Source of the DNA: Agathobaculum sp.
GTDB lineage: Bacteria; Bacillota; Clostridia; Oscillospirales; Butyricicoccaceae
DNA length: 64,000 nucleotides
NCBI RefSeq assembly: GCF_022775115.1
Contig: NZ_JALFLA010000001.1
Location: forward strand, 1 to 64,000
Direction: 5' to 3'
The translations under genes were made by a program, and so were the position numbers. The notes below the pieces were generated by a model, which did not search any database, was not told the DNA's origin, and saw only the letters and a list, made by a program, of their open reading frames with translations. Positions within the stretch are counted from its first letter, which is position 1, and every line of letters starts with the position of its first letter. Of this stretch, positions 37,517 through 49,008 are shown piece after piece.

Positions 37517-39810
37517 TATGCGCTTGCCCCCTTCGTATAGTTTTGCTGTATCTCGCCGGATATGTACGGGCTGCGCACCGGTACACCCTCATATGAGGGC
37601 ATAAAACCGGCATAACCAGCCTGAATCACGATGCGCTCTGCCTGCGTGGCCGCCAACGTCCTGCGCAGCAGTGCGGCGTCTGACAGGTTTCGCTCAGAAA
37701 GCACAAGCTCGGCAGCAGCATAGCGCTCACCGCTGTCCCAGAAAGCATCCAGCTGCTTTTGCGTCGGGCTGTGCAGCACCAACACCTGCTCATCAATCAG
37801 CACGCCCAGCTTGCCCTCCACGACAGGAAACAACGTAATCGGCACGACGGATGACAGCACCTGCTGCTTTTCTGCCACGATTTTAGGCGAAGCCGCTCGA
37901 ACCCGGGTCAGCAGCTCCTTGTTGTTTTTGCTCTCTTTACTGCCGTCCGGTATCCAGATCTCACTCACCTCGACCTGCTCCAACAGTGTGGGCAGATCGC
38001 GCGCGTGACCTTTATCGACCGCAGTCAGCACCAGCGCATCCACCCTATCATAGCCATGCCAAAGCAGCCATTCCCGCACAGCGGCGGCAGCGTCGCGGTA
38101 GCCGCCGTCACCCGCGCAGTCGATCAGCGTGACGTAGCGGGACGAATCCGAAACAAGTATGGCCTGCCCGTTGCCGCAAGGCAGGTAGGTGACTGAAAAA
38201 TGCGTTTGCGCATAGTACGCACCCGACACTATCAAAGCGGCCATAGCAAGGCCAAAGCAGGGCGCGGCAATGCGCCATTTGACGCGCTTTCCGGCAATCA
38301 GCCACAACAATAGCGCCGCAAAGCAAACGAACATCATCGCAGCCGAGAATCCATCGGTCCCGTGCAGCTGCCCAAACGGCAGATCAGCGACCCAGCCCGC
38401 CACGCCCAGCATATATCCGAGCAACGGACGCAGCACGGCGGCAAGTACCGCTGCCATAGGTATTGCAGCCGCTGCCAGCACGCAGAGCAGCAAGCCGCCG
38501 ATGAAGCAGACCGCCGTCACCGGCAGAACCAGCAAATTACTCAGCACAGACAATACCGACACATGGCCGAATGAGGTCAACACAATCGGCGCGGTAAAGA
38601 GCATGGCGCAAACCGAACAGGACAGCGCACCCACCACGAGCGCGGCCAGCTTTTTCACCGGCTTTGCGCAGGCAGCCAACGGTCTTGTCAGCCGCCGCTG
38701 CATCCGGTCAGCGAACAAAATCAGTCCAAGCGTGGCAGAAAACGACAGCTGCAAGCTCAGGCTTGCGATCGAGTATGGGTTGATGAGCAGCAGCGCCCCC
38801 AACGCAGCGCACAGCGAATTGAGCGTATTCGCCTCTTTGCGCAGCAGAAACGCCGCAGCAGGAATCAGGTACATCACAGCCGCGCGAATGACCGATGGTG
38901 ACGCACCGGCGACCGGTACGAACAGCAAAATCAGCGGTATAGACAAGTACGCGCCCCATTTCCGCCCGAGCAGCAGATAGCAAAAGCCAGCGAGAAAGCC
39001 GATGTGCAGACCGGAAACGGCAATCAAATGGCTTAGTCCGGCAACACGCAGCGAAAGTGCATCCGCTTCAGACAGGGTGCTCTTGTCCCCGAGCAGCAGG
39101 GCACACAGCAGTCCGGCCTCACGCGGCGGGAGCGCCTGACGAATGCTCTCACCGCAGCGGCGCGCGATGCGCTGCGGCAGAAAACGCAGGCTGTTTCGTC
39201 GGCTGTCGAGTAATGCAAACCGGGTGGGATTGCCTGCCTCGTCCTTATTATAGGATGAGGTGATAAAGCAGCCGTTTGCCGCTTGATAGGCCGCGCGGTC
39301 AAACCCCTCTGTGTTGCCGGCGATGTAAAATCCAAGGCTTACCTCGATTCGGTCGCCCGCCAGAAGCGGGGTATCTGTCGGTGGCAGATAACAAAGCGTC
39401 CGCACAGTGCCCGGCAGCCTATCGTCATTGTCGAGCAGCAGCTCGGCGCGCTGGCTATCGTCGTATACGGTCGCATCCTCCAGCACCGTCGCGGTGACGA
39501 CCATGTTCCGGCCGTTCAGCGCGCGGCACGGCGCAGCTACGAGCCGGTCGAACGCGGCCAGACCGGAAAGCGCGCCCGCCGCCGCTGCCAGCAGACAGAA
39601 TACGGTAAACATCTGCCGGTGCTGCACGAAAAGTCCCGCGCTGAGTAAAAACAACCCAAAAAGCAGGAGGGAAAGATACAGGTTGACAGGCAAGCCCAAA
39701 CAGACCGCCGCATACAGTGCGACAGCAGCGGCAGGCATCAGATAAACCAACGGGCGTGCAAACAACGAGCATCCTCCTCTCCTTTGACTGTCAGAAAAAA
39801 GAAGTGGCAC
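37516..39810 (-). CDS. comEC: ComEC/Rec2 DNA-uptake channel protein
   Basis: ...FLAGFCYLLL..., LIAVSGLHIGFLAG, competence domain and beta-lactamase-like C-terminus. Confidence 0.93.
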   Translation of the reverse strand: MPLLFSDSQRRGGCSLFARPLVYLMPAAAVALYAAVCLGLPVNLYLSLLLFGLFLLSAGLFVQHRQMFTVFCLLAAAAGALSGLAAFDRLVAAPCRALNGRNMVVTATVLEDATVYDDSQRAELLLDNDDRLPGTVRTLCYLPPTDTPLLAGDRIEVSLGFYIAGNTEGFDRAAYQAANGCFITSSYNKDEAGNPTRFALLDSRRNSLRFLPQRIARRCGESIRQALPPREAGLLCALLLGDKSTLSEADALSLRVAGLSHLIAVSGLHIGFLAGFCYLLLGRKWGAYLSIPLILLFVPVAGASPSVIRAAVMYLIPAAAFLLRKEANTLNSLCAALGALLLINPYSIASLSLQLSFSATLGLILFADRMQRRLTRPLAACAKPVKKLAALVVGALSCSVCAMLFTAPIVLTSFGHVSVLSVLSNLLVLPVTAVCFIGGLLLCVLAAAAIPMAAVLAAVLRPLLGYMLGVAGWVADLPFGQLHGTDGFSAAMMFVCFAALLLWLIAGKRVKWRIAAPCFGLAMAALIVSGAYYAQTHFSVTYLPCGNGQAILVSDSSRYVTLIDCAGDGGYRDAAAAVREWLLWHGYDRVDALVLTAVDKGHARDLPTLLEQVEVSEIWIPDGSKESKNNKELLTRVRAASPKIVAEKQQVLSSVVPITLFPVVEGKLGVLIDEQVLVLHSPTQKQLDAFWDSGERYAAAELVLSERNLSDAALLRRTLAATQAERIVIQAGYAGFMPSYEGVPVRSPYISGEIQQNYTKGASA

Positions 39811-39826
39811 GGTTTTGTGCCACTTC
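39800..39826 (-). terminator. intrinsic terminator after HIT gene
   Basis: GAAGTGGCAC-AAAACC-GTGCCACTTCTTTTTT on minus strand. Confidence 0.8.
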
Positions 39827-39837
39827 TAAGGCATTCC

Positions 39838-40176
39838 TCAGCCCGGAGGCCATGTCATGTCGCGGCCGGACAGCACATGGAAATGCAGATGGAACACGCT
39901 CTGTCCCGCCTGCTCCCCGGTGTTAGAAACCACGCGGAAGCTGTCCATCCCCTTCTCCCGGGCGATCTTGGCGATCACCGCAAGGCAATGGGCGACAACT
40001 GCACTGTTGCTCTCGTCCACTGCGGCGACCGACGGGATATGCTGCTTGGGGATGACAAGAAAATGTGTTGGCGCTTTGGGATCAATATCGTCAAAGGCAT
40101 AACAGAGCGCATCCTCATACACCTTGGAGGACGGTATCTCCCCCGCCGCTATTTTACAAAACAGACAATCAGACAT
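39838..40176 (-). CDS. HIT-family nucleotide-binding hydrolase
   Basis: CLFCKIAAGEIPSSKVYED...QSVFHLHFHVLSGR. Confidence 0.95.
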   Translation of the reverse strand: MSDCLFCKIAAGEIPSSKVYEDALCYAFDDIDPKAPTHFLVIPKQHIPSVAAVDESNSAVVAHCLAVIAKIAREKGMDSFRVVSNTGEQAGQSVFHLHFHVLSGRDMTWPPG

Positions 40177-40212
40177 AGCAGTATCCCCTTTCTGATTACA
40201 GTATAACCAACA

Positions 40213-42852
40213 TCAGAGCTGCGCGTCAACGATATTGTTGACCGCTTCGAGCGCCTCCTCCAACTTGGAAGGGTCTTTACCACCGGCTGTTGCGCTGTCG
40301 GGCCGGCCACCACCGCCGCCGCCAACGATTTTAGCGACCTCCTTGATGATCTTACCGGCGTGCGCGCCCTTTTTGACGGCTTCCGCACCGCAAACGCACA
40401 GCAGGCTGATCTTTTCCCCGTTAACGCTCGACAATACGGCCACCATATTGGGCGCTTTTGCCTTGATATCGTCGCCCATCGTGCGCAGCACATCGGGCGT
40501 AGCGTCCTCCAGCTTGGTTGCGATCACGTTGACACCCTTGATGTCGCGCGACACATTAAGCAGGTCGACCATCTGCATAGAGGCCAGCTTGCCGTTAAGC
40601 TTTTCGATCTTTTTGGACATCTCACGCAGGTCGCTCATGGTCTGCTCCACCCTGCCGAGCAGCTCATTGGGCGAAGTTTTAAGCGCCGCAGCCGTATCCA
40701 TGATAAGGCGCTGGCGTTCGCTCAGAAAACGCAGCACTCCCTTGCCGGTCAGTGCTTCGACACGGCGCACACCGGCGGCCACGGAAGCCTCGCTGATGAT
40801 CTTGAACATACCAGCCTTGGCAGTATTGTCCAAGTGAGTGCCGCCGCACAGCTCGATCGAATCTCCGGCCTGCACGACACGAACAGTTGAGCCGTATTTC
40901 TCGCCAAAAAGGGCCATCGCACCCTTCTTCTTAGCATCCTCAATACTCATTTCCTCGGTAATGACCCGGTCTCCAGCAAGGATCGCTTCATTGACCAGCA
41001 TTTCTACCTGCTGCAGCTCGTCCGCAGTCAGCGCAGCAAAGTGCGTGAAGTCAAAACGGATATGGTCGGCCGCGGTGTACGAGCCAGCTTGCTCCACATG
41101 GTCGCCCAGCACCTTGCGCAATGCCTTATGCAGCAGATGGGTCGAGGTATGCGCGCGGCAGATGGCCTGCCGATATTCCGCGTCAACCTTGGCTTCCACT
41201 TCCTCGTCTACCGAGATCGAACCCTCAGTCACAGTTCCGATGTGCATATACTTGCCATCCTTGGTCTTCTGAACATCCGAAACGGTTATTACGCCGTTTT
41301 TGCCGACCAAAATGCCGTGGTCGCCGATCTGGCCGCCCATTTCGGCGTAGAACGGAGTGTGGTCAAGCACAACGGTGATCTTTTCACCCTGCGCCGCCGC
41401 GCCAGAAGGCTCACCCTCGTTAACGATCGCCAGCACCTTGGCGCGCTCACCCAGCGTCTCGTAGCCGTCAAAGCGTGTCTTGATCGACTTGTCAAGGCCG
41501 AGATCCTCGCTCTGCCAGCCAAGGTCACCCATCTTTTTTCGGTCCTCGCGGGCGCGCTCACGCTGCTCGTTCATCAGTCGGTCGAACTCGTCGCGGTCGG
41601 TGGTCATGCCCTGCTCCTCAAGAATTTCAAGCGTCAGGTCGATCGGGAAGCCATAGGTGTCGTACAACTGGAAGGCGTCCGCCGCGGGCAGCTGCTTGCC
41701 GCCGGAGGCCGCGACATAGTTTGCTATCCGGTCGTTCAGGATGGACAGGCCGCTGTCAATCGTCTTATGGAAGCTGGCCTCCTCATTTTCGATCACCTTG
41801 TGGATATAGTTCGACTTTTCCACCAGCTCAGGGTATGCACCGCCCGACTCATGGATAACAGTATCAGCTACGATGGAAAGGAACGGACGATCGATGCCAA
41901 GCAGCTTGCCGTGGCGCGCCGCACGGCGCAGCAGACGGCGCAGCACATAACCGCGCCCCTCGTTGGACGGGATAACACCGTCGCAGATCATCATCACGGT
42001 CGAGCGGATGTGATCGGTGATGACGCGGAGCGACACATCCGTCTTATCGCTTTCGCCATAGTGCTTGCCCGCGATCTCGGATACCTTATTGGTGATGTTG
42101 CGCACCGTGTCCACATCAAACAGCGAGCCGACATTCTGCACCACACAGGCCAGACGCTCGAGACCCATGCCAGTATCAATGTTCTTCTGCTTCAGCTCGG
42201 TGTAATTGCCGTTGCCATCATTCTCAAACTGGGAAAAGACGTTGTTCCAGACCTCCATATAGCGGTCACAGTCGCAGCCGACCGTGCAATCCGGCTTATC
42301 GCAGCCGTACTCCGCGCCGCGGTCGTAATAGATCTCCGAGCACGGGCCGCACGGTCCGGAGCCATGCTCCCAGAAATTATCCGCCTTGCCAAAGCGGAAA
42401 ATGCGCGCGGCCGGAATGCCGACCTGCTTGTTCCAAATCTCGAACGCCTCATCGTCGTCCTGATAAATCGACGGATACAGGCGGTCGGGGTCGATGCCGA
42501 TCCACTCCGGGCTGGTCAGAAATTCCCAGCTCCACTCGATGGCCTCCTTTTTGAAATAATCACCAAAGGAGAAGTTGCCCAGCATTTCAAAAAAAGTACC
42601 ATGCCGCGCGGTCTTGCCGACGTTCTCAATATCGCCGGTGCGGATACATTTTTGGCAGGTGGTCACGCGGTGACACGGCGGCTCCTGCTCGCCGGTAAAG
42701 TAGGGCTTCATCGGCGCCATGCCGGAATTGATCAGCAGCAGCGACGGATCATTCTGCGGGATGAGCGAAAAGCTCGGCAGGCGAAGATGCCCCTTGCTTT
42801 CAAAAAACTTCAGGTACATCTCGCGCAGCTCATTTAGACTTCTGTACTGCAT
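40213..42852 (-). CDS. alaS: alanyl-tRNA synthetase
   Basis: MQYRSLNELREMYLKFFESKGHLRLPSFSLIPQNDPSLLLINSGMAPMKPYF...CGGTHLDNTAKAG; track ORF start 43059 is too far upstream (overlaps T-box). Confidence 0.97.
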   Translation of the reverse strand: MQYRSLNELREMYLKFFESKGHLRLPSFSLIPQNDPSLLLINSGMAPMKPYFTGEQEPPCHRVTTCQKCIRTGDIENVGKTARHGTFFEMLGNFSFGDYFKKEAIEWSWEFLTSPEWIGIDPDRLYPSIYQDDDEAFEIWNKQVGIPAARIFRFGKADNFWEHGSGPCGPCSEIYYDRGAEYGCDKPDCTVGCDCDRYMEVWNNVFSQFENDGNGNYTELKQKNIDTGMGLERLACVVQNVGSLFDVDTVRNITNKVSEIAGKHYGESDKTDVSLRVITDHIRSTVMMICDGVIPSNEGRGYVLRRLLRRAARHGKLLGIDRPFLSIVADTVIHESGGAYPELVEKSNYIHKVIENEEASFHKTIDSGLSILNDRIANYVAASGGKQLPAADAFQLYDTYGFPIDLTLEILEEQGMTTDRDEFDRLMNEQRERAREDRKKMGDLGWQSEDLGLDKSIKTRFDGYETLGERAKVLAIVNEGEPSGAAAQGEKITVVLDHTPFYAEMGGQIGDHGILVGKNGVITVSDVQKTKDGKYMHIGTVTEGSISVDEEVEAKVDAEYRQAICRAHTSTHLLHKALRKVLGDHVEQAGSYTAADHIRFDFTHFAALTADELQQVEMLVNEAILAGDRVITEEMSIEDAKKKGAMALFGEKYGSTVRVVQAGDSIELCGGTHLDNTAKAGMFKIISEASVAAGVRRVEALTGKGVLRFLSERQRLIMDTAAALKTSPNELLGRVEQTMSDLREMSKKIEKLNGKLASMQMVDLLNVSRDIKGVNVIATKLEDATPDVLRTMGDDIKAKAPNMVAVLSSVNGEKISLLCVCGAEAVKKGAHAGKIIKEVAKIVGGGGGGRPDSATAGGKDPSKLEEALEAVNNIVDAQL

Positions 42853-42884
42853 AGTTATCCTCCAAAAATATAGATTACAAAATA

Positions 42885-43125
42885 AAAAGCTCTCGCCCAA
42901 ATCGTTAGGGGCGAAAGCATACTTCCACGGTACCACCCTAATCTGCGCCATATGCATAAAAGCGGCGCATCTTAGCGATCCGGTATCGGGGATCGGGCGA
43001 CCTGCTTTCACAGGCTGCTTGGAAATGGCTGTTCTCCGCCGGTGGCCGAGGGCTTTCACTCTCCCCTCTCGCTTGTGGGTCTCTGCACGGGAACTCGTTT
43101 CGTCATCGCATTCTTCGATATTTTA
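42885..43125 (-). promoter_or_regulatory. T-box leader (predicted alanine-specific)
   Basis: minus strand ...TTAGGGTGGTACCGTGGAAG... then GCTTTCGCCC...GGGCGAGAGCTTTTT terminator; upstream of alaS; candidate specifier GCC. Confidence 0.9.
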
Positions 43126-43392
43126 TTAATGTTATTATGCCACCATTCTTCCGTTTTGTCAACAGGCAACCCGGTAAGTCCCAAGTGCCGCACGGTTATC
43201 GTTTATACGCGCTTCTGTCTCCTCCTCCACACATGATCTCCTCTACGCTCCTTGCAATATATTTAATAAAATGTTATAATATACCAGCTGTCAATATTAT
43301 ATATGGTGCATTATGCTGATATGCGGCGGCCTGATGTGTCCATCTCTTCCAAGGCGGCACTGGTAAAATGATAAAAGGGGGATCTGGTTTGT

Positions 43393-45426
43393 ATGAAAAA
43401 CTGGAAATTACGCACAAAAATTACGCTGGGAATTACGCTGATCGTTATTTTGTGTATGGGACTGCTATACATAACAGCAAACAGAAAATTAAAGGGTATG
43501 ATGCAGGAATCTGAACGCAACCACATGTATAGTGTGTTGAAAGCACAAACCAGCCTGATTGAGGAATATGTGATTCGTCAGGAAAAGCTGCTCATCGCAT
43601 ATAGCAAGACGCCGGCAGTCAGAACGCTTTTGAAGGATGCAAACAATGCCGAAAAACGCAGCATCGCCCAATCCTATACAGAGTATTATTATACAGGGCT
43701 GGACAATTGGGAGGGCATTTATATTGGCGAATGGAATACCCATTGTATCGCACACTCAAATCCGAATGTAGTTGGTGTCACTCTCAGAGAAGGTGAGTCA
43801 CTGAAAGCATTACAGAATGCAATGACCGCACGCAAAGGCTTATATAACGCCGGCATTATTGTCTCACCGGTATCCGGCAAACTTCTCCTGTCTATGTACT
43901 GCCCGGTATTCGATACAGACGGCACTACGATCGTCGGCTATGTCGGCGGCGGCCCATATGTTGAGGATCTGGAGAATATACTAAATGAATTAAAGCGCGA
44001 GGGGGATACAGCAGACTACTATATGATAAATCCGGAAACCGGAATGTACATCTTTGCTGATAATAAGTCCCTGATAGCAACAGAAATTCGGGATGAGAAG
44101 CTGATAAACATTATCGACAGAATCAAAGCCGGACAAAATAAAGGAGAGGTCAATTATACAGGCGAGAACGAGAATTTGATCGCCAATTACCAATATATTG
44201 ATGGACGCGGATGGGCGGTCGTTTCTTTTGACAGCGAGTCCAATATTTATTCTTCTGTCAACAAAAACATGTTTGTTTTAGGAAGAATTTGCGTCATATT
44301 TGTATTAGTGATAAGTATACTGGCATTTGTAATGATCCTAGTTAGTATGAGACCGCTGCGATATATTGAAGAATCTATTATACAGCTAAGCAATTTGCAG
44401 CTTCAAAAAAATAATAAATTAGAACCTTGGATCGGAACCAAAAGCGAAATCGGAAAGATTGCCACAGCAATGGATTCATTATACAAAGCGCTTGGGGAAA
44501 TTGTCACGACGCTGTCAGCCTGCTCTTCATCCTTGAATGACTCCGCTGTGGACATGCAGAACTCCTCCAATACACTGATCTCATGTGTTTCCGACAACTC
44601 CAGGGCCACAACGGTTTTTGCAAAGCATACAGAAGCCATCCATAATACGGTTGCAAAGGTCGATCACGAAATCGCTGAAATCGCAAAGGTGGTTTCAGGG
44701 GTTGAGGAACGCGTCCAGCAAGGAAACGTACATAGCAACCAATTGCTCAATAAGGTTGAGCAGATGCAGCAGCTGGCCGACACGACCATGAAAAATACAA
44801 GCACACAGATTGCGGAGAATCAAAAAGCGATTGAAAAGGCTATTGAAAAATTACAAACGCTGATGCAGATTGATGAAATGGCATCGCAGATTTTAGATAT
44901 CACAAGTCAAACCAACCTGCTATCCTTAAATGCGTCTATTGAAGCGGCAAGAGCTGGCGAAGCAGGTCGAGGATTTTCAGTAGTAGCAAATGAGATCGGT
45001 GATTTGGCGCATAGCTCATCTGCCACCGCAACACAGATCCAGTCCATCTGCAACCAAACAAAAAATAATATCACACAGGTTAAAATGTGCTTCGATCAGG
45101 TGATTTCGTTCCTGCAAAATGATGTTCAGACGCAATTCTCAGAGTTTGCAAATGCTACCAAGGATTACTATCAATCTATTAAGGATATGCGGCATATCAT
45201 TGCAGAGATTGCAAAGGCTTCGGAGGTGTTTGTCGATACGGTGCAAAATATACAAACGCAGATTTGTGAAGTATCGGATGTGCCGGATGACCAGAGCGTC
45301 AGCAGTCAGGATATGCTGGATAAAGCAAGGCAGACAAAAGAAACCACAGAAGCCATGACAGTGATAGTAAGCAGGAACAAGGAAAACGCTAATGCGATCA
45401 GCGGCATTGTGAAGCGCTTTTCATAA
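43393..45426 (+). CDS. methyl-accepting chemotaxis protein with periplasmic-type Cache-like sensor
   Basis: two TMs, HAMP-like region, ...[41 protein letters not shown]. Confidence 0.93.
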   Translation: MKNWKLRTKITLGITLIVILCMGLLYITANRKLKGMMQESERNHMYSVLKAQTSLIEEYVIRQEKLLIAYSKTPAVRTLLKDANNAEKRSIAQSYTEYYYTGLDNWEGIYIGEWNTHCIAHSNPNVVGVTLREGESLKALQNAMTARKGLYNAGIIVSPVSGKLLLSMYCPVFDTDGTTIVGYVGGGPYVEDLENILNELKREGDTADYYMINPETGMYIFADNKSLIATEIRDEKLINIIDRIKAGQNKGEVNYTGENENLIANYQYIDGRGWAVVSFDSESNIYSSVNKNMFVLGRICVIFVLVISILAFVMILVSMRPLRYIEESIIQLSNLQLQKNNKLEPWIGTKSEIGKIATAMDSLYKALGEIVTTLSACSSSLNDSAVDMQNSSNTLISCVSDNSRATTVFAKHTEAIHNTVAKVDHEIAEIAKVVSGVEERVQQGNVHSNQLLNKVEQMQQLADTTMKNTSTQIAENQKAIEKAIEKLQTLMQIDEMASQILDITSQTNLLSLNASIEAARAGEAGRGFSVVANEIGDLAHSSSATATQIQSICNQTKNNITQVKMCFDQVISFLQNDVQTQFSEFANATKDYYQSIKDMRHIIAEIAKASEVFVDTVQNIQTQICEVSDVPDDQSVSSQDMLDKARQTKETTEAMTVIVSRNKENANAISGIVKRFS

Positions 45427-45621
45427 GAATATGCCCCCCCCCTACGTCAGATTGGGATGCTGCTGCATAGCGCTTGTTTAATCACACTTCCTATTCTATT
45501 CTTGTAGAATATATAAATTTTTCTTGCAACTATTGTATTGTTTTTGTTAAAATATTATAATATATACTAACTTGGGATATTCTACAAAAGGGTGTCGCAC
45601 GGAACCTGCGCCACCTGACAG

Positions 45622-45644
45622 ATGCCGCTTGGTATAAGCGGCAT
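45622..45644. promoter_or_regulatory. hairpin in the leader upstream of cstA-like gene
   Basis: ATGCCGCTT-GGTAT-AAGCGGCAT, 9-bp perfect stem. Confidence 0.5.
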
Positions 45645-45856
45645 GGAATAAAAAGTGAAAAGGAGGAAAAGTATAGCAGCAGGATGTGCGGCAGATAGGA
45701 CAGATTATTCCTGAGAGCTGCATTGGAAGAGGGTGGTTCATGGAAAGAGCATCCTTGGCCGCACACAAAAAAACGATTCTGTCTCAGCGCAAATTATAAG
45801 AGCCTGTTTGAAAAACCAATATTTTGAACATGGCTCGGAGAAAAAGGGAGCAGTAT

Positions 45857-47400
45857 ATGATCGTATTGCGATTCTTGTGATCGGCAGCTGGCTCTATTCC
45901 AAGCTTTCGGTCAAGCTGCTTCAACCCAGTGCGGCGCCGACACCTGCCTACACCAGACAGGACGGCTTGGACTTTGTTCCGATGGGCAAGGCGCGCAACT
46001 CGCTGATCAATCTGCTCAACATTGCAGGTACAGGCCCTGTACTCGGTCCGATTCAGGGCATCCTGTTTGGCCCTATCGCTTTTCTCACCATCCCGGTCGG
46101 CTGTGTTCTGGGCGGTGCGATCCACGATTACTGGTGCGGTATGATCCCCTTGCGCAACGGGGGTGCGCAGATGCCCGCGTTGGTTGAAAAATTCCTTGGC
46201 AAAGCGATCTCCAAGGTCTACTTCGTATTTTTGGTGCTCGTGCTGATGCTTGTGGGCGTGGTGTTCGTCTATACCCCCGGTGATCTCTTTGTCGGGCAGG
46301 TGCTGGGTATTACGGCTGACGCACCCAATTACTTAATGGTCACCATCATCACCTTTGCTGTGATCTTCGGATATTATATCCTTGCGACCATGCTGCCGAT
46401 CGATAAGATCATCGGCAAGATCTACCCCATCTTTGGTGTCATCCTATTCCTGTCCGCTGCAGCGGTGTTTGCTATCACCTGCATCGGCGTATTCAGCGGA
46501 AAGTATGTCCTCAACGAGATTTGGGGCACTCTGCCCGACTGGGCCTACACCGGTGCGCTCAATCCCACCGACCCACACTATGTTCCCACCTTCTGCGTAA
46601 CCGTTGCCTGCGGCATCGTTTCGGGCTTCCACAGCTCACAGGTCACGCTGATTTCCCGCACAGCGCAAAAAGAGAAGGATGGCTCGATGATCTTCTTCGG
46701 CATGATGTGCGTCGAAGGCTTCATCGCCATGAGCTGGGCGGCCGACGCTATGATCGTCTTTAATCTTGGCATGAACGGCAGCCCGACGGATGTTGTTGGC
46801 CTGATTTCCAAGGAGATGCTGCATTTCTTCTGGGTCGTCCCTGTGGCCAGCGTTATCATTCTGCCCATTTCTTCGGGTGATACTGCTTTCCGTTCGGTAC
46901 GTCTGCTGGTTCAGGATTTCTTCAAAATGAAGAAGTCAACCGGCAACAACCTCATGGTGGCGCTTGGTATCTTTGCTGCCGGTATCGCCCTGCTGGTATG
47001 GGCCAAGGCAAGTCCCAATGGCTTTAGTATGCTGTGGCGGTACTTTGGCTTTGCCAATCAGGCCATCGCTGTGTTCACTTTCGGCGTTATTTCGGTCTAT
47101 ATGAGGCGCAAGGATAAACCCTTCCTGATGGCATTGATCCCCGGTACTTTCTATGCCTTCATTGTAAGCAGCTTTATCCTCCATCAAGAGATTGGCTTCC
47201 GAATCGCCAACTGGAATCTCTGCTACGCCATCGCCGGTGTGCTGGCCGCCGCCTTTGCCATCGCCGTCTATTTGGTTGGTAAAAGGCAGCGCACCTCTAT
47301 GGGTCTGCTCAAAGACTGCCCGGAGGAGCTTGGTCAGACTGTGTCCGAACAGACGGAGTCTGCTTCCGAGGTACAAGGCGGTAATCCCAATCTGGCTTGA
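45857..47400 (+). CDS. cstA: CstA-family (carbon starvation / peptide-pyruvate) transporter; N-terminus probably frameshifted
   Basis: ...TPAYTRQDGLDFVPMGKARNSLINLLNIAGTGPVLGPIQGILFGPIAF...; RBS-spaced ATG at 45857 is out of frame with the body. Confidence 0.88.
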
Positions 47401-47449
47401 TTTTCATCCTTTGGAGCAAGTGCGGCTCAGCGGCACCACTCCTGATACA

Positions 47450-47500
47450 AAAAGCACGGCTCAAACGCTTTTTGCATTTGAGCCGTGCTTTTTTCCGCAT
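47450..47500. terminator. bidirectional intrinsic terminator
   Basis: AAAAAGCACGGCTCAAA...TTTGAGCCGTGCTTTTTT between convergent genes. Confidence 0.85.
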
Positions 47501-47505
47501 TCTTT

Positions 47506-48885
47506 TTAGTTTGTAAGGCTTGCAGGCGCATCATCCGGCCTTGTGACTTTTTTCACCCATTTCCAGCTGTGCAGCCGCAGTGCCACCGGGATCGCTTTAT
47601 ACAGCTGATCCCACTTGAGTAGGAAAAACACGATGACCGGCGCACAATGCCACCAAAAAGCAGCCATAGCGGAAAGCGGAACAACGATGAGCCACATGCT
47701 GATGAGGTTCATCTTAGCCGAGAACGCGGTGTCTCCCCCACCTCGGATGATGCCGTTATCGCAGGCCATCTGGTACGCTGTACCGACCGTGGTGACCGAT
47801 AGTACAGCCATAAACTGCATGGACAGACGGCGCGCCTGTGTGGTCAGTGTACCGCCAAACACGAAAAGAATAGGCGCGCGCAGCAAGAAAATCAGTCCTC
47901 CCGAGCAAAGGCCGATCGTAATGAACAGAATCTGCAGCGTTTTGACCAACGGGTGCAGCTGCTGCTCATTACCCTCCCCGATCGTCTTTCCAACCACGAT
48001 GCCGGACGCCGATGCAGCGCCATAAGCAACGACCGACAGCACCTGATAGACCTGCACGGCAATCGCATTAGCTGCCGTTACATCACCGCCGAGGTGGCCG
48101 AGGATGCCGGTCTGCACCATTTGTGCAAGACCCCAGAGCGCTTGATTTATCAGCACCGGCGAGGAAACGCGCGTGTAATCACGAATATAGCTGGTATCAA
48201 TGTGTAGCAGCTTGTTGAACGTCAGGCAAAGCCGCCGCTCCTTATTTTTTAGATAGTATAGCACAATCACCATCTCCACACAGCGAGAGACCAGCGTCGC
48301 AATGGCCGCACCACGCACACCCAGCTCAGGAAAACCGAAATTACCATAGATCAGCAGATAGTTCAGGCATACATTGATTACAAGTGTCGAGGCCGAGATC
48401 ACATAGCCAATTTTGACAATGCCAATCGAGCGAAGTGAAGCGACAAGAATGTTGGTGACCGTGAAAATCACATAAGTAAAGCAGATGATCTGAAAATACT
48501 TCGCTCCCTCGGCGATAACGGCCGGCTCGTTGGACAGCAGATGCAGCAGCGGCAGTGGAAAAAACAGCACGATGCCGAACATGACCACAGCCAGCGCACC
48601 GCCAAATCGCAGCGCCACACCGATAATATGCGGAATCGGCTCGAGCCTTTTCTTACCCCAGTATTGTGAGCCGAGTACGACTGCCCCCTCCCCCGCGCCG
48701 ACAACCAGCATTTGCAGTAAAAACTGCACCTGATTGCACAGACTGACACCGCCCATCGCATTCTGGCTGTAGCGGCCGAGCATGATCGTGTCCATCATAT
48801 TGACGCTGTAGGTCAGTAGGTTCTGCAGCGCGAGCGATAGAGTCAATATCATAAAGGATTTATAAAACGTCTTATCTTTCAGCAT
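47506..48885 (-). CDS. MATE-family efflux transporter
   Basis: MLKDKTFYKSFMILTLSLALQNLLTYSVNMMDTIMLGRYSQNAMGGVSL... Confidence 0.93.
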   Translation of the reverse strand: MLKDKTFYKSFMILTLSLALQNLLTYSVNMMDTIMLGRYSQNAMGGVSLCNQVQFLLQMLVVGAGEGAVVLGSQYWGKKRLEPIPHIIGVALRFGGALAVVMFGIVLFFPLPLLHLLSNEPAVIAEGAKYFQIICFTYVIFTVTNILVASLRSIGIVKIGYVISASTLVINVCLNYLLIYGNFGFPELGVRGAAIATLVSRCVEMVIVLYYLKNKERRLCLTFNKLLHIDTSYIRDYTRVSSPVLINQALWGLAQMVQTGILGHLGGDVTAANAIAVQVYQVLSVVAYGAASASGIVVGKTIGEGNEQQLHPLVKTLQILFITIGLCSGGLIFLLRAPILFVFGGTLTTQARRLSMQFMAVLSVTTVGTAYQMACDNGIIRGGGDTAFSAKMNLISMWLIVVPLSAMAAFWWHCAPVIVFFLLKWDQLYKAIPVALRLHSWKWVKKVTRPDDAPASLTN

Positions 48886-49008
48886 TGGTCGCACCTCTCT
48901 GCTATTCCTTGTAATTGCTAGCATACGCAAAAGAACAACGTTTTGCAATAAAAAAACAATGCAACTTATTTATATTTTGTGCTATTATATAGCAAGAGGT
49001 GAAGGCAG

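Noticed and set aside
40213-43059. AlaS with 69-aa N-terminal extension
   Set aside because: The extension is translated T-box leader sequence; the conserved AlaS start is 42852.
45560-45735. T-box leader upstream of cstA (because of 'GAAGAGGGTGGTTC')
   Set aside because: Lacks the T-box UGGN-containing bulge consensus AGGGUGGNACCGCG and a terminator; transporter context not typical.
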